Translations under genes and position numbers: made by a program | NCBI GenBank assembly: GCA_026196955.1 | Contig: JAPHTO010000021.1 | Coordinates: 1 to 52,181, forward strand | Length of the DNA stretch: 52,181 nt | DNA from: Colwellia sp. | GTDB taxonomy: Bacteria; Pseudomonadota; Gammaproteobacteria; Enterobacterales; Alteromonadaceae | Direction: 5' to 3' | In this document: piece by piece, positions 10,794 through 20,340 of the stretch | Layout: the number at the start of each line of letters is the position of its first letter | How positions within the stretch are numbered: the stretch's first letter is position 1 | The notes under the pieces: model-generated | Databases searched by the model: none | What the model was told of the DNA's origin: nothing | What the model saw: the letters and a program-made list of their open reading frames with translations, nothing else

Positions 10794-11924
10794 TTACTCA
10801 AGTGCTTTAAAATCAATTTGATTTTTTTCGTCAAGACGTTCACTCATAGCACTTGCTTTTGCCCGAATTCGTTGTTCAAGTTGATCGACTAAATCATTAT
10901 TATCAAAACGCTCTTTTTGGCGAATGCCATCAAGGTAATAGCCACTTTTTTTACTGCTACCCGTTAAACCTAAATCTGACACCATGGCTTCACCGGGGCC
11001 ATTAACAATACAGCCAATGATTGAAACATCCATAGGCGTCATTATATCTTCAATACGCTGCTCTAATGCATTAACTGTTGCAACAACATCAAACTCTTGA
11101 CGAGAGCAACTTGGACAAGCAATTAAATTAATACCACGGCTTCGAAGTTTTAATGATTTTAAAATATCAAAACCCACTTTTATTTCTTCAACAGGATCAG
11201 CTGCCAATGAAATACGCAGGGTGTCACCAATACCTTGAGCCAATAACAGTCCTAAACCAACAGAAGATTTCACTGCCCCAGAGCGTAACCCGCCCGCTTC
11301 AGTAATACCCAAATGCAGTGGATTATCAATTTGTTTCGCTAACAGTTTATAAGATTCAACAGCAAGAAATACATCAGATGCTTTAACACTGACTTTAAAT
11401 TGATCAAAGTTAAGCCTGTCGAGAATATCAACATGGCGCATAGCCGATTCAAGTAAGGCCTCTGGTGTAGGCTCTGTGTATTTTTCTTGGATATCTTTTT
11501 CTAAAGAGCCACCGTTAACACCAATACGAATAGGAATATTTTTATCACGAGCACATTCAACTACGCTACGTACTCTATCTTCTCTACCTATATTACCAGG
11601 GTTGATACGTAAGCAATCAGCGCCATATTCCGCCACTTTTAGCGCAATACGATAATCAAAATGAATATCGGTGACTAAAGGCACGTTGACCTGTTTTTTG
11701 ATTTCACGAAAAGCTTCTGCTGCATCCATTGTTGGTACACTTACGCGAACAATATCAGCGCCAACAGCTTCTAATGACTTGATCTGTGCAACAGTCGCAG
11801 CTACATCCGTGGTTTGGGTGTTAGTCATCGACTGAACGGTAATAGGCGCATCGCCACCAACAGGTACGTTACCCACCATAATTTGACGAGATTTTCGGCG
11901 AATGATTGGAGATTCTTTAAACAT
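10794..11924 (-). CDS. ispG: 4-hydroxy-3-methylbut-2-enyl diphosphate synthase IspG
   Basis: IspG converts methylerythritol cyclodiphosphate to HMBPP in the MEP isoprenoid pathway, using a 4Fe-4S cluster. The 376-residue protein has the N-terminal TIM barrel ([27 protein letters not shown]) and the C-terminal cluster domain. The cluster cysteines are seen in [11 protein letters not shown] and CIVNGPGEA. It starts 9 bases after the rodZ stop, so the two are probably translated from one message. Confidence 0.97.
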   Translation of the reverse strand: MFKESPIIRRKSRQIMVGNVPVGGDAPITVQSMTNTQTTDVAATVAQIKSLEAVGADIVRVSVPTMDAAEAFREIKKQVNVPLVTDIHFDYRIALKVAEYGADCLRINPGNIGREDRVRSVVECARDKNIPIRIGVNGGSLEKDIQEKYTEPTPEALLESAMRHVDILDRLNFDQFKVSVKASDVFLAVESYKLLAKQIDNPLHLGITEAGGLRSGAVKSSVGLGLLLAQGIGDTLRISLAADPVEEIKVGFDILKSLKLRSRGINLIACPSCSRQEFDVVATVNALEQRIEDIMTPMDVSIIGCIVNGPGEAMVSDLGLTGSSKKSGYYLDGIRQKERFDNNDLVDQLEQRIRAKASAMSERLDEKNQIDFKALE

Positions 11925-11933
11925 AATTTTTTC

Positions 11934-12902
11934 TTACAAATTTAGTGGCAAGGTAAATTTAGCAATATTACCCACATTAAAAGGTGACATATCAACGGGT
12001 TGACCATTAAACACAATAGCCGCTAACTCAGGTTTCCCCAAGGTTACTTCTAAAGGAGGCTTTCCTGAAACTGTCATCACATAGCCCATTTTCTTTACGC
12101 CCCAAGCGATACGTTCGCCTGTAGCATCATATATATTTACCCAGCAATCCCCTGAAAAAGTAAAAACTGCGGTACTAACATTAGACGCTTTTTCAAGATT
12201 GTCTTGTGCCGATGCAGGCGCAAGGTTTTCTATTTGGTCTGCCAAGTTATTTTCAATTGAACTTGTTGTTACTAACTTTTCAGCTTCCACTGGCTGTGCT
12301 TGCGGCAAAACATCACTGGACGTTATGGCCTGATCAGCATCGGTTAGCTGCTGAACTTGCTCTTCTTGTTGATTATTTTGCTCCGTTAATTCAACAGCTG
12401 GCTGTTCAGGCGTGGTTGATATCTGTTCAGCTTTTTGCGTTACCTCATCAAGCTTAATGGGCTCTGGCGTTTGCAACCACCATAGCACCATAAGGCCAAA
12501 TAAAACGGCGGCAATGAAATAGCTAATCCACATTATCCGACTATGCTCAGCTTGTTTTTCAGTGAGGTTAGAAAAACTCTGCATTTCACTGCGCTGCACT
12601 TCAGCAATCCCAAGCATATCGTACGCACTTAGGACTTCATTAGTATCAATATTCACAAGCCTTGCATAACTGCGTAAATAACCGCGGTTATAGGTGGCTG
12701 GCAGCTTTTCATCAAAAATATCTTGCTCTATGTCAGCCACTAAACATTTTTTAAAATTAAGCTTCTCAGCAATATCCTCAATACTTAGCGATAAATTTTT
12801 TCTCGCTTCACTAAGCATTTGACCAGGGCCAACGACGATCATATCTTCACAAAGCTCATCTACTTGTTTACTGTTTTGAACAGCTGATACATCTTTATTC
12901 AT
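11934..12902 (-). CDS. rodZ: Cell-shape protein RodZ
   Basis: RodZ links MreB filaments to the inner membrane and helps keep rod shape. The 322-residue protein has a cytoplasmic helix-turn-helix domain at about 28-98 (GQMLSEARKNLSLSIEDIAEKL, here used for MreB binding). A membrane span follows at about 123-143, then a Gln/Pro/Glu-rich linker. The C-terminal DUF4115 beta domain is periplasmic (FSGDCWVNIYDATGERIAWG). Its first 8 bases overlap the end of pilW, giving translational coupling, and ispG follows after 9 bases. Confidence 0.94.
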   Translation of the reverse strand: MNKDVSAVQNSKQVDELCEDMIVVGPGQMLSEARKNLSLSIEDIAEKLNFKKCLVADIEQDIFDEKLPATYNRGYLRSYARLVNIDTNEVLSAYDMLGIAEVQRSEMQSFSNLTEKQAEHSRIMWISYFIAAVLFGLMVLWWLQTPEPIKLDEVTQKAEQISTTPEQPAVELTEQNNQQEEQVQQLTDADQAITSSDVLPQAQPVEAEKLVTTSSIENNLADQIENLAPASAQDNLEKASNVSTAVFTFSGDCWVNIYDATGERIAWGVKKMGYVMTVSGKPPLEVTLGKPELAAIVFNGQPVDMSPFNVGNIAKFTLPLNL

Positions 12903-14790
12903 TAACTTGAGCTACCACCGTTGGATTTTCAACAAACAATTTATCATTAATGCGAATTTTCTTTTTCGCCGAAAGCTTATTCCAGCGACGTATTGCCTTT
13001 ATTTTAACATTATATTTAACGGAAATACCGTATAAGGTATCTCCTTTACCAACAATATGCACTTGTGGTGTTTTTGCAATCACGGCTTCAGCGACCTTGT
13101 TACTTGCTAATTCGTCAGCCTCAGCAACGCTCTCGCCTTCTTTTACACTTGACGCGGGCGCCTTTACAATCGCTTGTTCAACCGTTTTTTCGCTTTCGAC
13201 TACAGTTGGCTTAGGCGTTTTCGGCGCTACACGGTCGACAACAACCAAACCGGACTCAATTTCCACAGGGTTTTCAACAATAGGCGCTGGCTTTTTAGCG
13301 ACATGAAAAATCTCCCTATCTTCAAGTGGCACTATGTCTTGAGAGCTATTGTCTTCTGCTAATTTAGCGGGCGATGTCGGCTTGCTTTCAAGCGCACTGG
13401 CTATAGCAACCTTGTCTTTATCATTAACTAAAGCCGCTCCATCCACGGCCGGTTTTTCAGCATTTTCAACCACAGAGTTAGTATTACTAGCCACGATAGT
13501 TGGCTTTTGGCTTGCTTTATTAGGCGCACTAAGTACAACAACCCGCTTATTAGCTTCATTCTCGATGACTGCTTTCTCAGGACTTAGTTGTATTTTTTCT
13601 GTCGCTTTTTCTACCACTGGCACTAACCTAGTCTTGGTTGAAACAGTCGAGTTTTCACCGATATTTTCTCCTGCTAACTGTTCTGTTACTGGCGCCATAG
13701 AAAGTACTGCATTAATCGCTTGAGCGCTGGCGGTACTGCTAGCTGGCGTGTTGCTCACAGGTGCTGAAACAACCGTGGGTACAGCCATTTGCTTGGTAGA
13801 CGTTTGTGTTGAACTCTCTAATGGGATATTCGTTTTTGGCTTATTCGCTGTGTTCTTTTTAGGCGATAATTTAACAATACGCTTTTTCGGTTGACTAACA
13901 TGTTTTTCAGCTTGAGTTAGTTGATATCTTTTCGCTAAATTATCCGCGTCAATCAACTCCAACTCATTGAGTAAATATTGTTTTGCTTCCCATGATTGCG
14001 GGTACATTTTAACTAACATGGTGCCGTAGTTTTTCGCAGTACGTTTTTGACCAAGTTTAGAATAGACTTTAAAAGCCAATGCCAAAGACTGCGGAGTAAA
14101 ACGTCTGGTTACTTTTTCAAAACGTTGCTCAAATTTTTTCGCTTCTTGATATTCACCCATAGCATATTGCAAACGTACCATTTGAAATAACGTTGATGCG
14201 CTGCTTGGGCTGTGTAAAATTGCTTTATTTAAATAGGCTTCTGCTTTGCCAAAATAATCTTTTTGTAAAAAACATGAGGCTAAATTTTCATAACTTTTCG
14301 CCACAAGCAAATAACTTGGCACCGCAATCGCTTTTAAAAATTGTTGCTCTGCAGCAGCAAGTTGATCTTGGCGACACAAGTATACGCCGTAATTATTTAA
14401 CGTATCAGCATCATCACTTTTTAAAGACAAGGCTTTTTCATAGGACTCAACGGTTAGCTTGTGCTCACCAACTGTTTCGTAATAATGGGCAAACGCGGTG
14501 TGCACTTGCACCATATCAGGCGCGAATTTTTTTGCTTTTTCTAAGTTTTGCTTGGCTTGCGGCATATTACCCATTTTTAGATAACCCAATCCTAAAGAAA
14601 TACGGGTTGCAGCCATATCATCTCTATTTGCTTGGTTTTTCACCACAGGGGTTTTGTCATTCTCGTAATTCTGGGTAACACAACCCGAAAGTACAGTAGA
14701 CAAAAGTGCCAAAGCAGCCAATACCTTAGCGGTTGAGAAAACTTGTTTTTTAACTACGTATTTGTCCATAATATGCTGAGTTTGCTTCAT
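12895..14790 (-). CDS. pilW: PilW/PilF type IV pilus lipoprotein with an added C-terminal LysM domain
   Basis: PilW (PilF) is a TPR lipoprotein needed for assembly or stability of the type IV pilus secretin in the outer membrane. The signal peptide ends in a lipobox (STVLSGC, Cys37). TPR repeats fill about 60-270 (ISLGLGYLKMGNMPQAKQNL, NNYGVYLCRQDQLAAAEQQF). Known PilW proteins end about there, near 250 residues. This one has 631: a Thr/Val/Pro/Lys-rich, low-complexity region of about 300 residues and then a LysM domain at 577-621 (GKGDTLYGISVKYNVKIKAI), a peptidoglycan-binding fold. The extension could reach the cell wall while the lipid stays in the outer membrane. The place between rlmN and rodZ is the conserved one. 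Confidence 0.88.
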   Translation of the reverse strand: MKQTQHIMDKYVVKKQVFSTAKVLAALALLSTVLSGCVTQNYENDKTPVVKNQANRDDMAATRISLGLGYLKMGNMPQAKQNLEKAKKFAPDMVQVHTAFAHYYETVGEHKLTVESYEKALSLKSDDADTLNNYGVYLCRQDQLAAAEQQFLKAIAVPSYLLVAKSYENLASCFLQKDYFGKAEAYLNKAILHSPSSASTLFQMVRLQYAMGEYQEAKKFEQRFEKVTRRFTPQSLALAFKVYSKLGQKRTAKNYGTMLVKMYPQSWEAKQYLLNELELIDADNLAKRYQLTQAEKHVSQPKKRIVKLSPKKNTANKPKTNIPLESSTQTSTKQMAVPTVVSAPVSNTPASSTASAQAINAVLSMAPVTEQLAGENIGENSTVSTKTRLVPVVEKATEKIQLSPEKAVIENEANKRVVVLSAPNKASQKPTIVASNTNSVVENAEKPAVDGAALVNDKDKVAIASALESKPTSPAKLAEDNSSQDIVPLEDREIFHVAKKPAPIVENPVEIESGLVVVDRVAPKTPKPTVVESEKTVEQAIVKAPASSVKEGESVAEADELASNKVAEAVIAKTPQVHIVGKGDTLYGISVKYNVKIKAIRRWNKLSAKKKIRINDKLFVENPTVVAQVNE

Positions 14791-14820
14791 TAATTTTAAA
14801 CAATATCGATAATAGCGCGA

Positions 14821-15993
14821 TCAGACTATCTTTACTGATATTTCGTCAGCTTTCACCTGTTTTTTTTCTGTTTGCACATTTTGTTGCACTTGAGTACGTT
14901 TGGTTCTATCTAATACATCACCTGCTAACTGACCACAAGCAGCATCAATATCTTCACCGCGAGTTCTTCGCGTGATCACGGTTAAGCCGTAACTTTGCAG
15001 CACTTTGTCAAATCGATCAATACGAGAATTGCTTGGGCGCTTATAAGGTGAGCCCGGATATGGATTAAACGGAATTAAGTTAATTTTGCTCGGTAAATCT
15101 TTTAACGCATGTGCTAGTGCATGTGCTTGCTCGGTTGAGTCATTAACATGATCAAGCATGACATATTCAATAGTTGCCTGCTTATTGGCTTTTGAGCCGT
15201 CAATATAACGACCCGCAGCCGCTAAAAACTCTTCTAATGGATATTTTTTATTAATAGGCACTAATTCATCACGCAAGGTATTGTCTGGCGCATGAACAGA
15301 AATAGCTAAGGCACAATCTATTTTTTCTTTAAGCATATCAAGCGCAGGAACAACACCCGAAGTACTCACCGTGACTCGACGCTTAGACAAGCCATAACCT
15401 AAATCATTAAGCATAGTATCAAGAGCAGGGATTAAATTTTTCATATTGAGCAATGGCTCACCCATGCCCATCATAACGATATTGGTAATAGGACGCTTGC
15501 CCGTAATGCGCGTTGCCCCAATGTCGTTGGCAACTCGCCATACTTGGCCAATAATTTCAGCCATAGATAAATTACGGTTAAAGCCTTGCTGAGCCGTTGA
15601 ACAGAATGTGCATTCAAGTGCACAACCTACTTGTGATGAAACACATAAGGTTGCGCGATCATTTTCCGGGATCCACACGGTTTCAACTTCTTGACCGCCT
15701 TCTAAGACCAAGGCATATTTAATCGTGCCATCGTTAGACACTTGCTTTTGTGAGATCTCTGGTGCTTTAATTTCACAATTTCGCTGTAACTTTTCTCTTA
15801 ATTTTTTATTTAAGTTAGTCATTTGTTCAAAGTCGGCATAACCAAAATGATAAATCCATTTCATGATTTGATCAGCGCGAAACGGCTTTTCACCGATTTG
15901 TGCGAAGTATTCACGCATGCCTTGATGGTCAAAATTTAATAAATTAATTTTGGCTTTTTCTTTGGCATTTTCTTTGACGTTTACGTCGCTCAT
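14821..15993 (-). CDS. rlmN: Dual-specificity rRNA/tRNA adenine-C2 methyltransferase RlmN
   Basis: RlmN methylates A2503 of 23S rRNA and A37 of some tRNAs by a radical SAM mechanism. The radical SAM cluster motif is seen as CALECTFC, cysteines at about 124, 128 and 131. The C-terminal reactive cysteine is in DAACGQLAG. The frame extends to a GTG at 16008, but I chose the ATG at 15993 ([11 protein letters not shown]) because GAGAG lies 8 bases upstream. That gives 390 residues. A Lys/Gln-rich tail ([16 protein letters not shown]) goes past the usual end. It lies between ndk and pilW, the standard order. Confidence 0.96.
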   Translation of the reverse strand: MSDVNVKENAKEKAKINLLNFDHQGMREYFAQIGEKPFRADQIMKWIYHFGYADFEQMTNLNKKLREKLQRNCEIKAPEISQKQVSNDGTIKYALVLEGGQEVETVWIPENDRATLCVSSQVGCALECTFCSTAQQGFNRNLSMAEIIGQVWRVANDIGATRITGKRPITNIVMMGMGEPLLNMKNLIPALDTMLNDLGYGLSKRRVTVSTSGVVPALDMLKEKIDCALAISVHAPDNTLRDELVPINKKYPLEEFLAAAGRYIDGSKANKQATIEYVMLDHVNDSTEQAHALAHALKDLPSKINLIPFNPYPGSPYKRPSNSRIDRFDKVLQSYGLTVITRRTRGEDIDAACGQLAGDVLDRTKRTQVQQNVQTEKKQVKADEISVKIV

Positions 15994-16069
15994 ACAACTA
16001 ACTCTCACAATTTATACAGGATAGAACAGGGAAAAATACGGATGCGAATTGTACGATTTTTAGGCGAAA

Positions 16070-16131
16070 TTCGCAATTTTACCATTAAGGTAAAAACACA
16101 AAAGGATTTTACCTTTACGGTAAAATCCTTT
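16070..16131 (-). terminator. Double hairpin terminator between ndk and rlmN
   Basis: AAAGGATTTTACC at 16101-16113 and GGTAAAATCCTTT at 16119-16131 form a perfect 13-base stem with a 5-base loop. Read on the minus strand it is followed by TGTGTTTTT. A second small hairpin (TTTTACC/GGTAAAA) lies just beyond. This should end ndk transcription before rlmN. Confidence 0.75.
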
Positions 16132-16187
16132 CTAGTTCACTTCAATTAATATTGAATTAACAAGAAGCTAATTTGTTCAAGATTAAG

Positions 16188-16224
16188 AAGCTAGCGCGGA
16201 GCGTAGTTTACTACGAGAGCACTT
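16188..16224 (-). repeat. post-stop paired stem-loop, copy 2 (after ndk)
   Basis: On the minus strand the outer AAGTGC.../GCGCT helix encloses a perfect CGTAGT-AA-ACTACG hairpin. The frame matches copy 1 at 1504-1536 (both plus-strand copies read AGCGCGGAG, then a hairpin, then GAGCACTT). The inner stems differ in sequence but both pair. It lies about 40 bases 3' of the ndk stop and upstream of the ndk terminator. Confidence 0.5.
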
Positions 16225-16265
16225 GCGACAGAAATATTGAGCAAAGAAGCAATTGTTAAACAATA

Positions 16266-16697
16266 TTAGCGAGTACGTGGACAAATTTCTTCATCACTGA
16301 AGAAGTATGCAATTTCACGTGCTGCAGATTCTAAAGCATCTGAACCGTGACAGGCATTTTCATCAATTGAATCAGCGTAGTCAGCACGTAAAGTACCCGC
16401 TAAAGCTTCAGCAGGGTTAGTAGCACCCATGATTTCACGGTTTTTAAGAACAGCGTTTTCGCCTTCTAATACTTGAACCATTACCGGGCCTGAAGTCATG
16501 AACTCAACTAAAGCGCCAAAGAAAGGACGTTCGCTATGCTCAGCGTAGAAACCTTCTGCTTTCTCTTTGCTTAGGTGTAACATTTTAGAAGCAACGATCT
16601 TAAGACCAGCTGTTTCAAAACGGTTGTAGATTTGACCAATAACATTTTTTGCTACTGCATCAGGTTTTACGATAGAAAAAGTACGTTCGATAGCCAT
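16266..16697 (-). CDS. ndk: Nucleoside diphosphate kinase
   Basis: The enzyme moves phosphate between nucleoside di- and triphosphates through a phosphohistidine, balancing NTP and dNTP pools. The 143-residue length is standard. The active-site motif NACHGSDA places the catalytic histidine at residue 117, and [12 protein letters not shown] is the family opening. It heads the leftward core run and its 3' side holds the repeat and terminator listed above. In E. coli the iscX end of the isc operon lies upstream of ndk on the same strand. Here that side is replaced by an unrelated rightward region. Confidence 0.98.
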   Translation of the reverse strand: MAIERTFSIVKPDAVAKNVIGQIYNRFETAGLKIVASKMLHLSKEKAEGFYAEHSERPFFGALVEFMTSGPVMVQVLEGENAVLKNREIMGATNPAEALAGTLRADYADSIDENACHGSDALESAAREIAYFFSDEEICPRTR

Positions 16698-17142
16698 GAT
16701 AAGCCCTTTTAATAAATTTAAATTTGAGTGTAATTAAATAGATATCAAAGCTAATAAACCGACATCTACAAATTTTGGCGCGATTATAAACGAAATCATG
16801 ACAAATTCCTAATACTAACCGTCGAAGAATATTGTAAAGCTATGCATATTTTTTTACTTGCTTACCCTCGTCCTTTAGTCGTAATAAGCAAATAAAAAAA
16901 CACCTTCTCATTCACCGTCAAATGAAAAGTATTGCTTATTAAAGAACTCAACAAATGTCTCTGTACTCCACGCCAGTTATAGCCTCTTTTTTTATTCGCT
17001 AAAATGAATAATAAAAAACTTGTCGCTTTTTCTGTGAATTTCGCCCTATGACTGGTTACATTTGGTCACATTTCGGCAAAATTTCTGCAATGCTTTCATA
17101 GTTCACTGCTCTGTAAAATTAAATACAACCGCAGGAATATCA
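16698..17142. other. ndk / permease divergent intergenic region
   Basis: This 445-base spacer should hold the leftward ndk promoter and the rightward permease promoter. The clear structure is the nested inverted repeat at 16883-16940, listed separately. I see no convincing gene in the rest. Confidence 0.5.
16883..16940 (-). ncRNA. Nested inverted repeat with minus-strand T-tract; possible small-RNA 3' end
   Basis: AATAAGCAA (16883-16891) pairs perfectly with TTGCTTATT (16932-16940). Inside, CTTCTCATT and AATGAAAAG pair with one mismatch around an 8-base loop. Read on the minus strand the inner hairpin is followed by GGTGTTTTTTTATTT, a terminator-like tail. No minus-strand gene lies upstream of it, so either an unannotated small RNA starts at about 16950-17050 or it is a relic. 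No clear promoter was found. Confidence 0.3.
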
Positions 17143-18561
17143 ATGCAATTTATTAAACGTGCGCATGGCGAAGAGCAGCCATACTGGCCAGCAGGACCAT
17201 TTAAAATTAGATTACCTTTTGTTCATTACCGCTGGGAATTGCCTGAAATGATTCAGGGCTTTTTTATGTTTGTGGTTGGTTTGGCCATGATCCCATTGCT
17301 TGAAAGCTATTTAGGCATGCCTTATGAAGCCGCATTAGCTTTTACTTTTATTGCGGGTATCGGTTACATTTTACCGGCAGTACTCGGCGTTCCTTTGGTA
17401 CCCGGTTGGATAACACCTGCCATACCAGTGGTATTACTTTATTTAAAAGGTTTTGAACCTGGCCCTGAGGCAATCAAAGCTTTATTTGCCCTGCAAATTG
17501 AAGTTTCTATTATTTTCCTTATTTTAGGCGTTACTCGCTTAGGCTCCAGATTAGTTGATATTATTCCAAACTCACTAAAATGTGGCATCATTATTGGCGC
17601 TGGTATGGCGGCAATGATGGGGGAATTAAAAGTCGGCGGTCGTATTGATGCAACGCCAATTTCATTGATTGTTGGCTCTATTTTTTCTGCCTACATCTTA
17701 TTTTCTCTTTCATTTAAAAATGTTATTAATGAAAGCTCTTTTGCCCGAAAACTTGCTAATTTTGGCATGGTACCGGGAATGATTATTGCCATGATTGTTG
17801 GTTGGTCTGTCGGCGAATACCCATTACCCGTAATTGAGTGGGGCATTACCAATCCTAATTTTTCATTAATGTGGGATTATTTACCCTTTACTGTTGGTTA
17901 TCCTGATTGGGAAATATTCTTACTGGCCATCCCAACAGCAGTCATTGCCTATGTTATTGCTTTTGGCGACATCCTTGTTGGTTTTACTTTAGTTAAACGT
18001 GTTGATCATATTCGAACTGATGAAAAAATCGAAGAAAATGTTGACCGTGTTCACTTAGTTACTGCTATTCGTAATGGTATGCATGCCTTTTTAGCACCAT
18101 GGCCTGGGCTAGCGGGACCATTATTCACAGCTGCCCACGCAACCGTTGCTGAGCGTTATGCAATGGGTCGTAAATCAATGGAATCAATTTATAGTGGTGG
18201 TGCAACTTTTTGGATGAGTGGTTTGCTCGCTCTTTTTGCTCTACCTCTAGTCACTCTATTTAAACCAGTGTTACCAATAGCACTTTCTATTACCTTAATT
18301 CTTACCGCTTATATCTGCATTATGGTAGGTATGGAGCAACTGAAAAACTCCACTGAGCGAGGCGTTGCCGGTATTGTTGCCGTGACATTAGCCATGCCAG
18401 ATCCTAAATCCACCATGTATGCAATTCTTATTGGCGTTGTACTTTACGTGTTAATTGAGCGACCTAAGTTAATGGGTAAACATGACAGTAAAGATAACAC
18501 TATTTTTGCTGATGAAATCGATGAAAAAATGGCAATAACTAGCAGTAACAATACTCAGTAA
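17143..18561 (+). CDS. SLC23/NCS2-like (xanthine/uracil-type) membrane permease
   Basis: This is a polytopic inner-membrane transporter that I place in the NCS2/SLC23 superfamily from its overall build; the substrate is unknown. The frame opens at 17062, but I chose the ATG at 17143 (MQFIKRAHGEEQPYW), which has AGGA six bases upstream. That makes 472 residues. Many hydrophobic segments are visible (FFMFVVGLAMIPLL, CGIIIGAGMAAMMGELKVGG, VIAYVIAFGDILVGFTLV). The acyl-CoA synthetase starts 15 bases after its stop, so they form one operon. That partner suggests an organic acid rather than a nucleobase as cargo, which is inference only. Confidence 0.65.
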   Translation: MQFIKRAHGEEQPYWPAGPFKIRLPFVHYRWELPEMIQGFFMFVVGLAMIPLLESYLGMPYEAALAFTFIAGIGYILPAVLGVPLVPGWITPAIPVVLLYLKGFEPGPEAIKALFALQIEVSIIFLILGVTRLGSRLVDIIPNSLKCGIIIGAGMAAMMGELKVGGRIDATPISLIVGSIFSAYILFSLSFKNVINESSFARKLANFGMVPGMIIAMIVGWSVGEYPLPVIEWGITNPNFSLMWDYLPFTVGYPDWEIFLLAIPTAVIAYVIAFGDILVGFTLVKRVDHIRTDEKIEENVDRVHLVTAIRNGMHAFLAPWPGLAGPLFTAAHATVAERYAMGRKSMESIYSGGATFWMSGLLALFALPLVTLFKPVLPIALSITLILTAYICIMVGMEQLKNSTERGVAGIVAVTLAMPDPKSTMYAILIGVVLYVLIERPKLMGKHDSKDNTIFADEIDEKMAITSSNNTQ

Positions 18562-18576
18562 GAAGGGAGCATTATC

Positions 18577-20202
18577 ATGACTACTATGAATATTTTTGAG
18601 CAATATTTAGCGCCAAATGAGGCTAACTACACGGCCTTAACGCCTATTTCATTTTTAGAGCGTGCCGCATTTGTTTACCCAAATAAAGTCGCGACAATTA
18701 ATGGTGATATTCGCCACAGCTGGCTAGAGGTTTTCCAACGTTGTACTCGTTTTGCTAGTGCTTTGGCTAAACGAGATGTTGGACGAGGTGATACGGTATC
18801 AATCATTGCACCAAATATTAGCGAACATTTTGAAGCCCACTTTGCAGTGCCAATGTGTGGCGCGGTACTCAATTCAATTAATACCCGTCTTGATGCGGAA
18901 GCCATTGCTTTTATACTCGTGCATGCCGAAACCAAGGTGTTAATCACCGATAAAGAATTTAGCTCGGTAGTCAAAAAAGCGCTCCGCATGATCCCACATA
19001 AACCCTTAGTTATTGATATTGATGATCCTAACTTTAACGAAGGACAACTCATTGGCTCGTTAACGTATGATGAGTTGTTAGATGAGGGTGATAGCGATTT
19101 TGAAGCGATACGACCTAACAACGAATGGGATGGCATCACCTTAAATTATACCTCTGGTACCACAGGCGATCCTAAAGGGGTTGTTTATCACTATCGCGGG
19201 GCTTACCTTAACGCCGTCAGTAATGTGATGTCGTGGAGTATGGGTGAGCATCCCGTTTATTTATGGACACTCCCCATGTTTCATTGTAATGGCTGGTGTT
19301 TTCCTTGGTCGATTGCGGCAACTGCGGGTACCAGTGTTAGCTTACGTCATGTGCGTGCAGAGCCTATATTTAACTTAATTCAAACAGAAAAAGTAGGCTA
19401 TTTTTGTGGTGCGCCTATTGTGTTAAATATGCTTAATGGCGCAGATGCGTCACTAAAAGCTGACATCAATCACCCCGTTAAAGTCATGACTGCTGGCGCA
19501 CCGCCGCCCGCTTCAGTCATTGAAGGCATGGAAGCATCTGGCTTTAAAGTCACTCATACCTATGGCTTAACCGAAACTTATGGCCCTTCTGTTGTTTGTG
19601 CTTGGCATGATGAATGGAACGAAGAGAGCGCTGAGAAGCAAGCTAAATTAAAATCTCGCCAAGGGGTTCGTTCTCCGATGCTTGATCAATTAATGGTAGC
19701 CGATCCAGACACCTTAGAGCCTATGCCAAAAGACGGCAAGTCTGTTGGGGAAATATTTATGCGTGGCAATCTCGTCATGAAAGGTTATTTAAAAAACCCT
19801 TCCACAACGCAAGCTGCTTTTGAAGGCGGCTGGCTTCACTCCGGTGATATAGCGGTATGGCACAGCGATGGTTATATCGAAATAAAAGATCGCTCTAAAG
19901 ATGTCATTATCTCCGGCGGTGAAAACATTTCCAGTGTTGAAGTTGAAGATATTTTATATCGCTACCCTAAAATTCAAGAAGTGGCTGTGGTCGCTAAACA
20001 GGATGACAAATGGGGAGAAACACCTTGTGCATTTATTACCCCAATGCCAAATGTTGAATTAACTGAACAGGAGGTGATCACTTTTTGTCGCGACAACATG
20101 GCACATTTTAAAACCCCAAAAACCATTGTCTTTGGAGAGCTACCAAAAACCTCTACAGGGAAAATACAAAAATTCATTTTACGTCAACGAGCAAACCAAT
20201 AG
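18577..20202 (+). CDS. Acyl-CoA synthetase (AMP-forming), short/medium-chain or aromatic type
   Basis: The enzyme activates a carboxylic acid with ATP and CoA through an acyl-AMP. The 541-residue ANL-family protein has the AMP-binding P-loop YTSGTTGDPKGV, the A5-like motif THTYGLTETYGP, the hinge region EIKDRSKDVIISGGENIS and the C-terminal catalytic lysine motif PKTSTGKIQK. The WTLPMFHCNGWCFPW block is usual in the AlkK-like subgroup, which uses medium-chain or related acids. AAGAAGGGAG precedes the start. It is co-transcribed with the permease and followed by a strong terminator at 20236-20263. Confidence 0.88.
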   Translation: MTTMNIFEQYLAPNEANYTALTPISFLERAAFVYPNKVATINGDIRHSWLEVFQRCTRFASALAKRDVGRGDTVSIIAPNISEHFEAHFAVPMCGAVLNSINTRLDAEAIAFILVHAETKVLITDKEFSSVVKKALRMIPHKPLVIDIDDPNFNEGQLIGSLTYDELLDEGDSDFEAIRPNNEWDGITLNYTSGTTGDPKGVVYHYRGAYLNAVSNVMSWSMGEHPVYLWTLPMFHCNGWCFPWSIAATAGTSVSLRHVRAEPIFNLIQTEKVGYFCGAPIVLNMLNGADASLKADINHPVKVMTAGAPPPASVIEGMEASGFKVTHTYGLTETYGPSVVCAWHDEWNEESAEKQAKLKSRQGVRSPMLDQLMVADPDTLEPMPKDGKSVGEIFMRGNLVMKGYLKNPSTTQAAFEGGWLHSGDIAVWHSDGYIEIKDRSKDVIISGGENISSVEVEDILYRYPKIQEVAVVAKQDDKWGETPCAFITPMPNVELTEQEVITFCRDNMAHFKTPKTIVFGELPKTSTGKIQKFILRQRANQ

Positions 20203-20235
20203 TAGTCATGCTTCCCTTCCATCACTGCTATTTTT

Positions 20236-20263
20236 GGGCTGGCTTATCACCAGCCCTTTTTTT
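20236..20263 (+). terminator. Rho-independent terminator after acyl-CoA synthetase
   Basis: GGGCTGG and CCAGCCC form a perfect 7-base GC-rich stem with a 7-base loop, followed by seven T. It separates the permease/synthetase operon from the histidine kinase gene downstream. Confidence 0.85.
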
Positions 20264-20340
20264 ATAATAATCTTAGGGGTCATTACTCGTTCGTATATAA
20301 AAGCCCCCAACAACAGCGTTTATTTAAACACAGGTGATTA

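Noticed and set aside
12206..14678. Several long antisense open frames opposite rodZ and pilW.
   Set aside because: They are shadows of low-complexity coding sequence, lack ribosome sites and have no recognisable domain.
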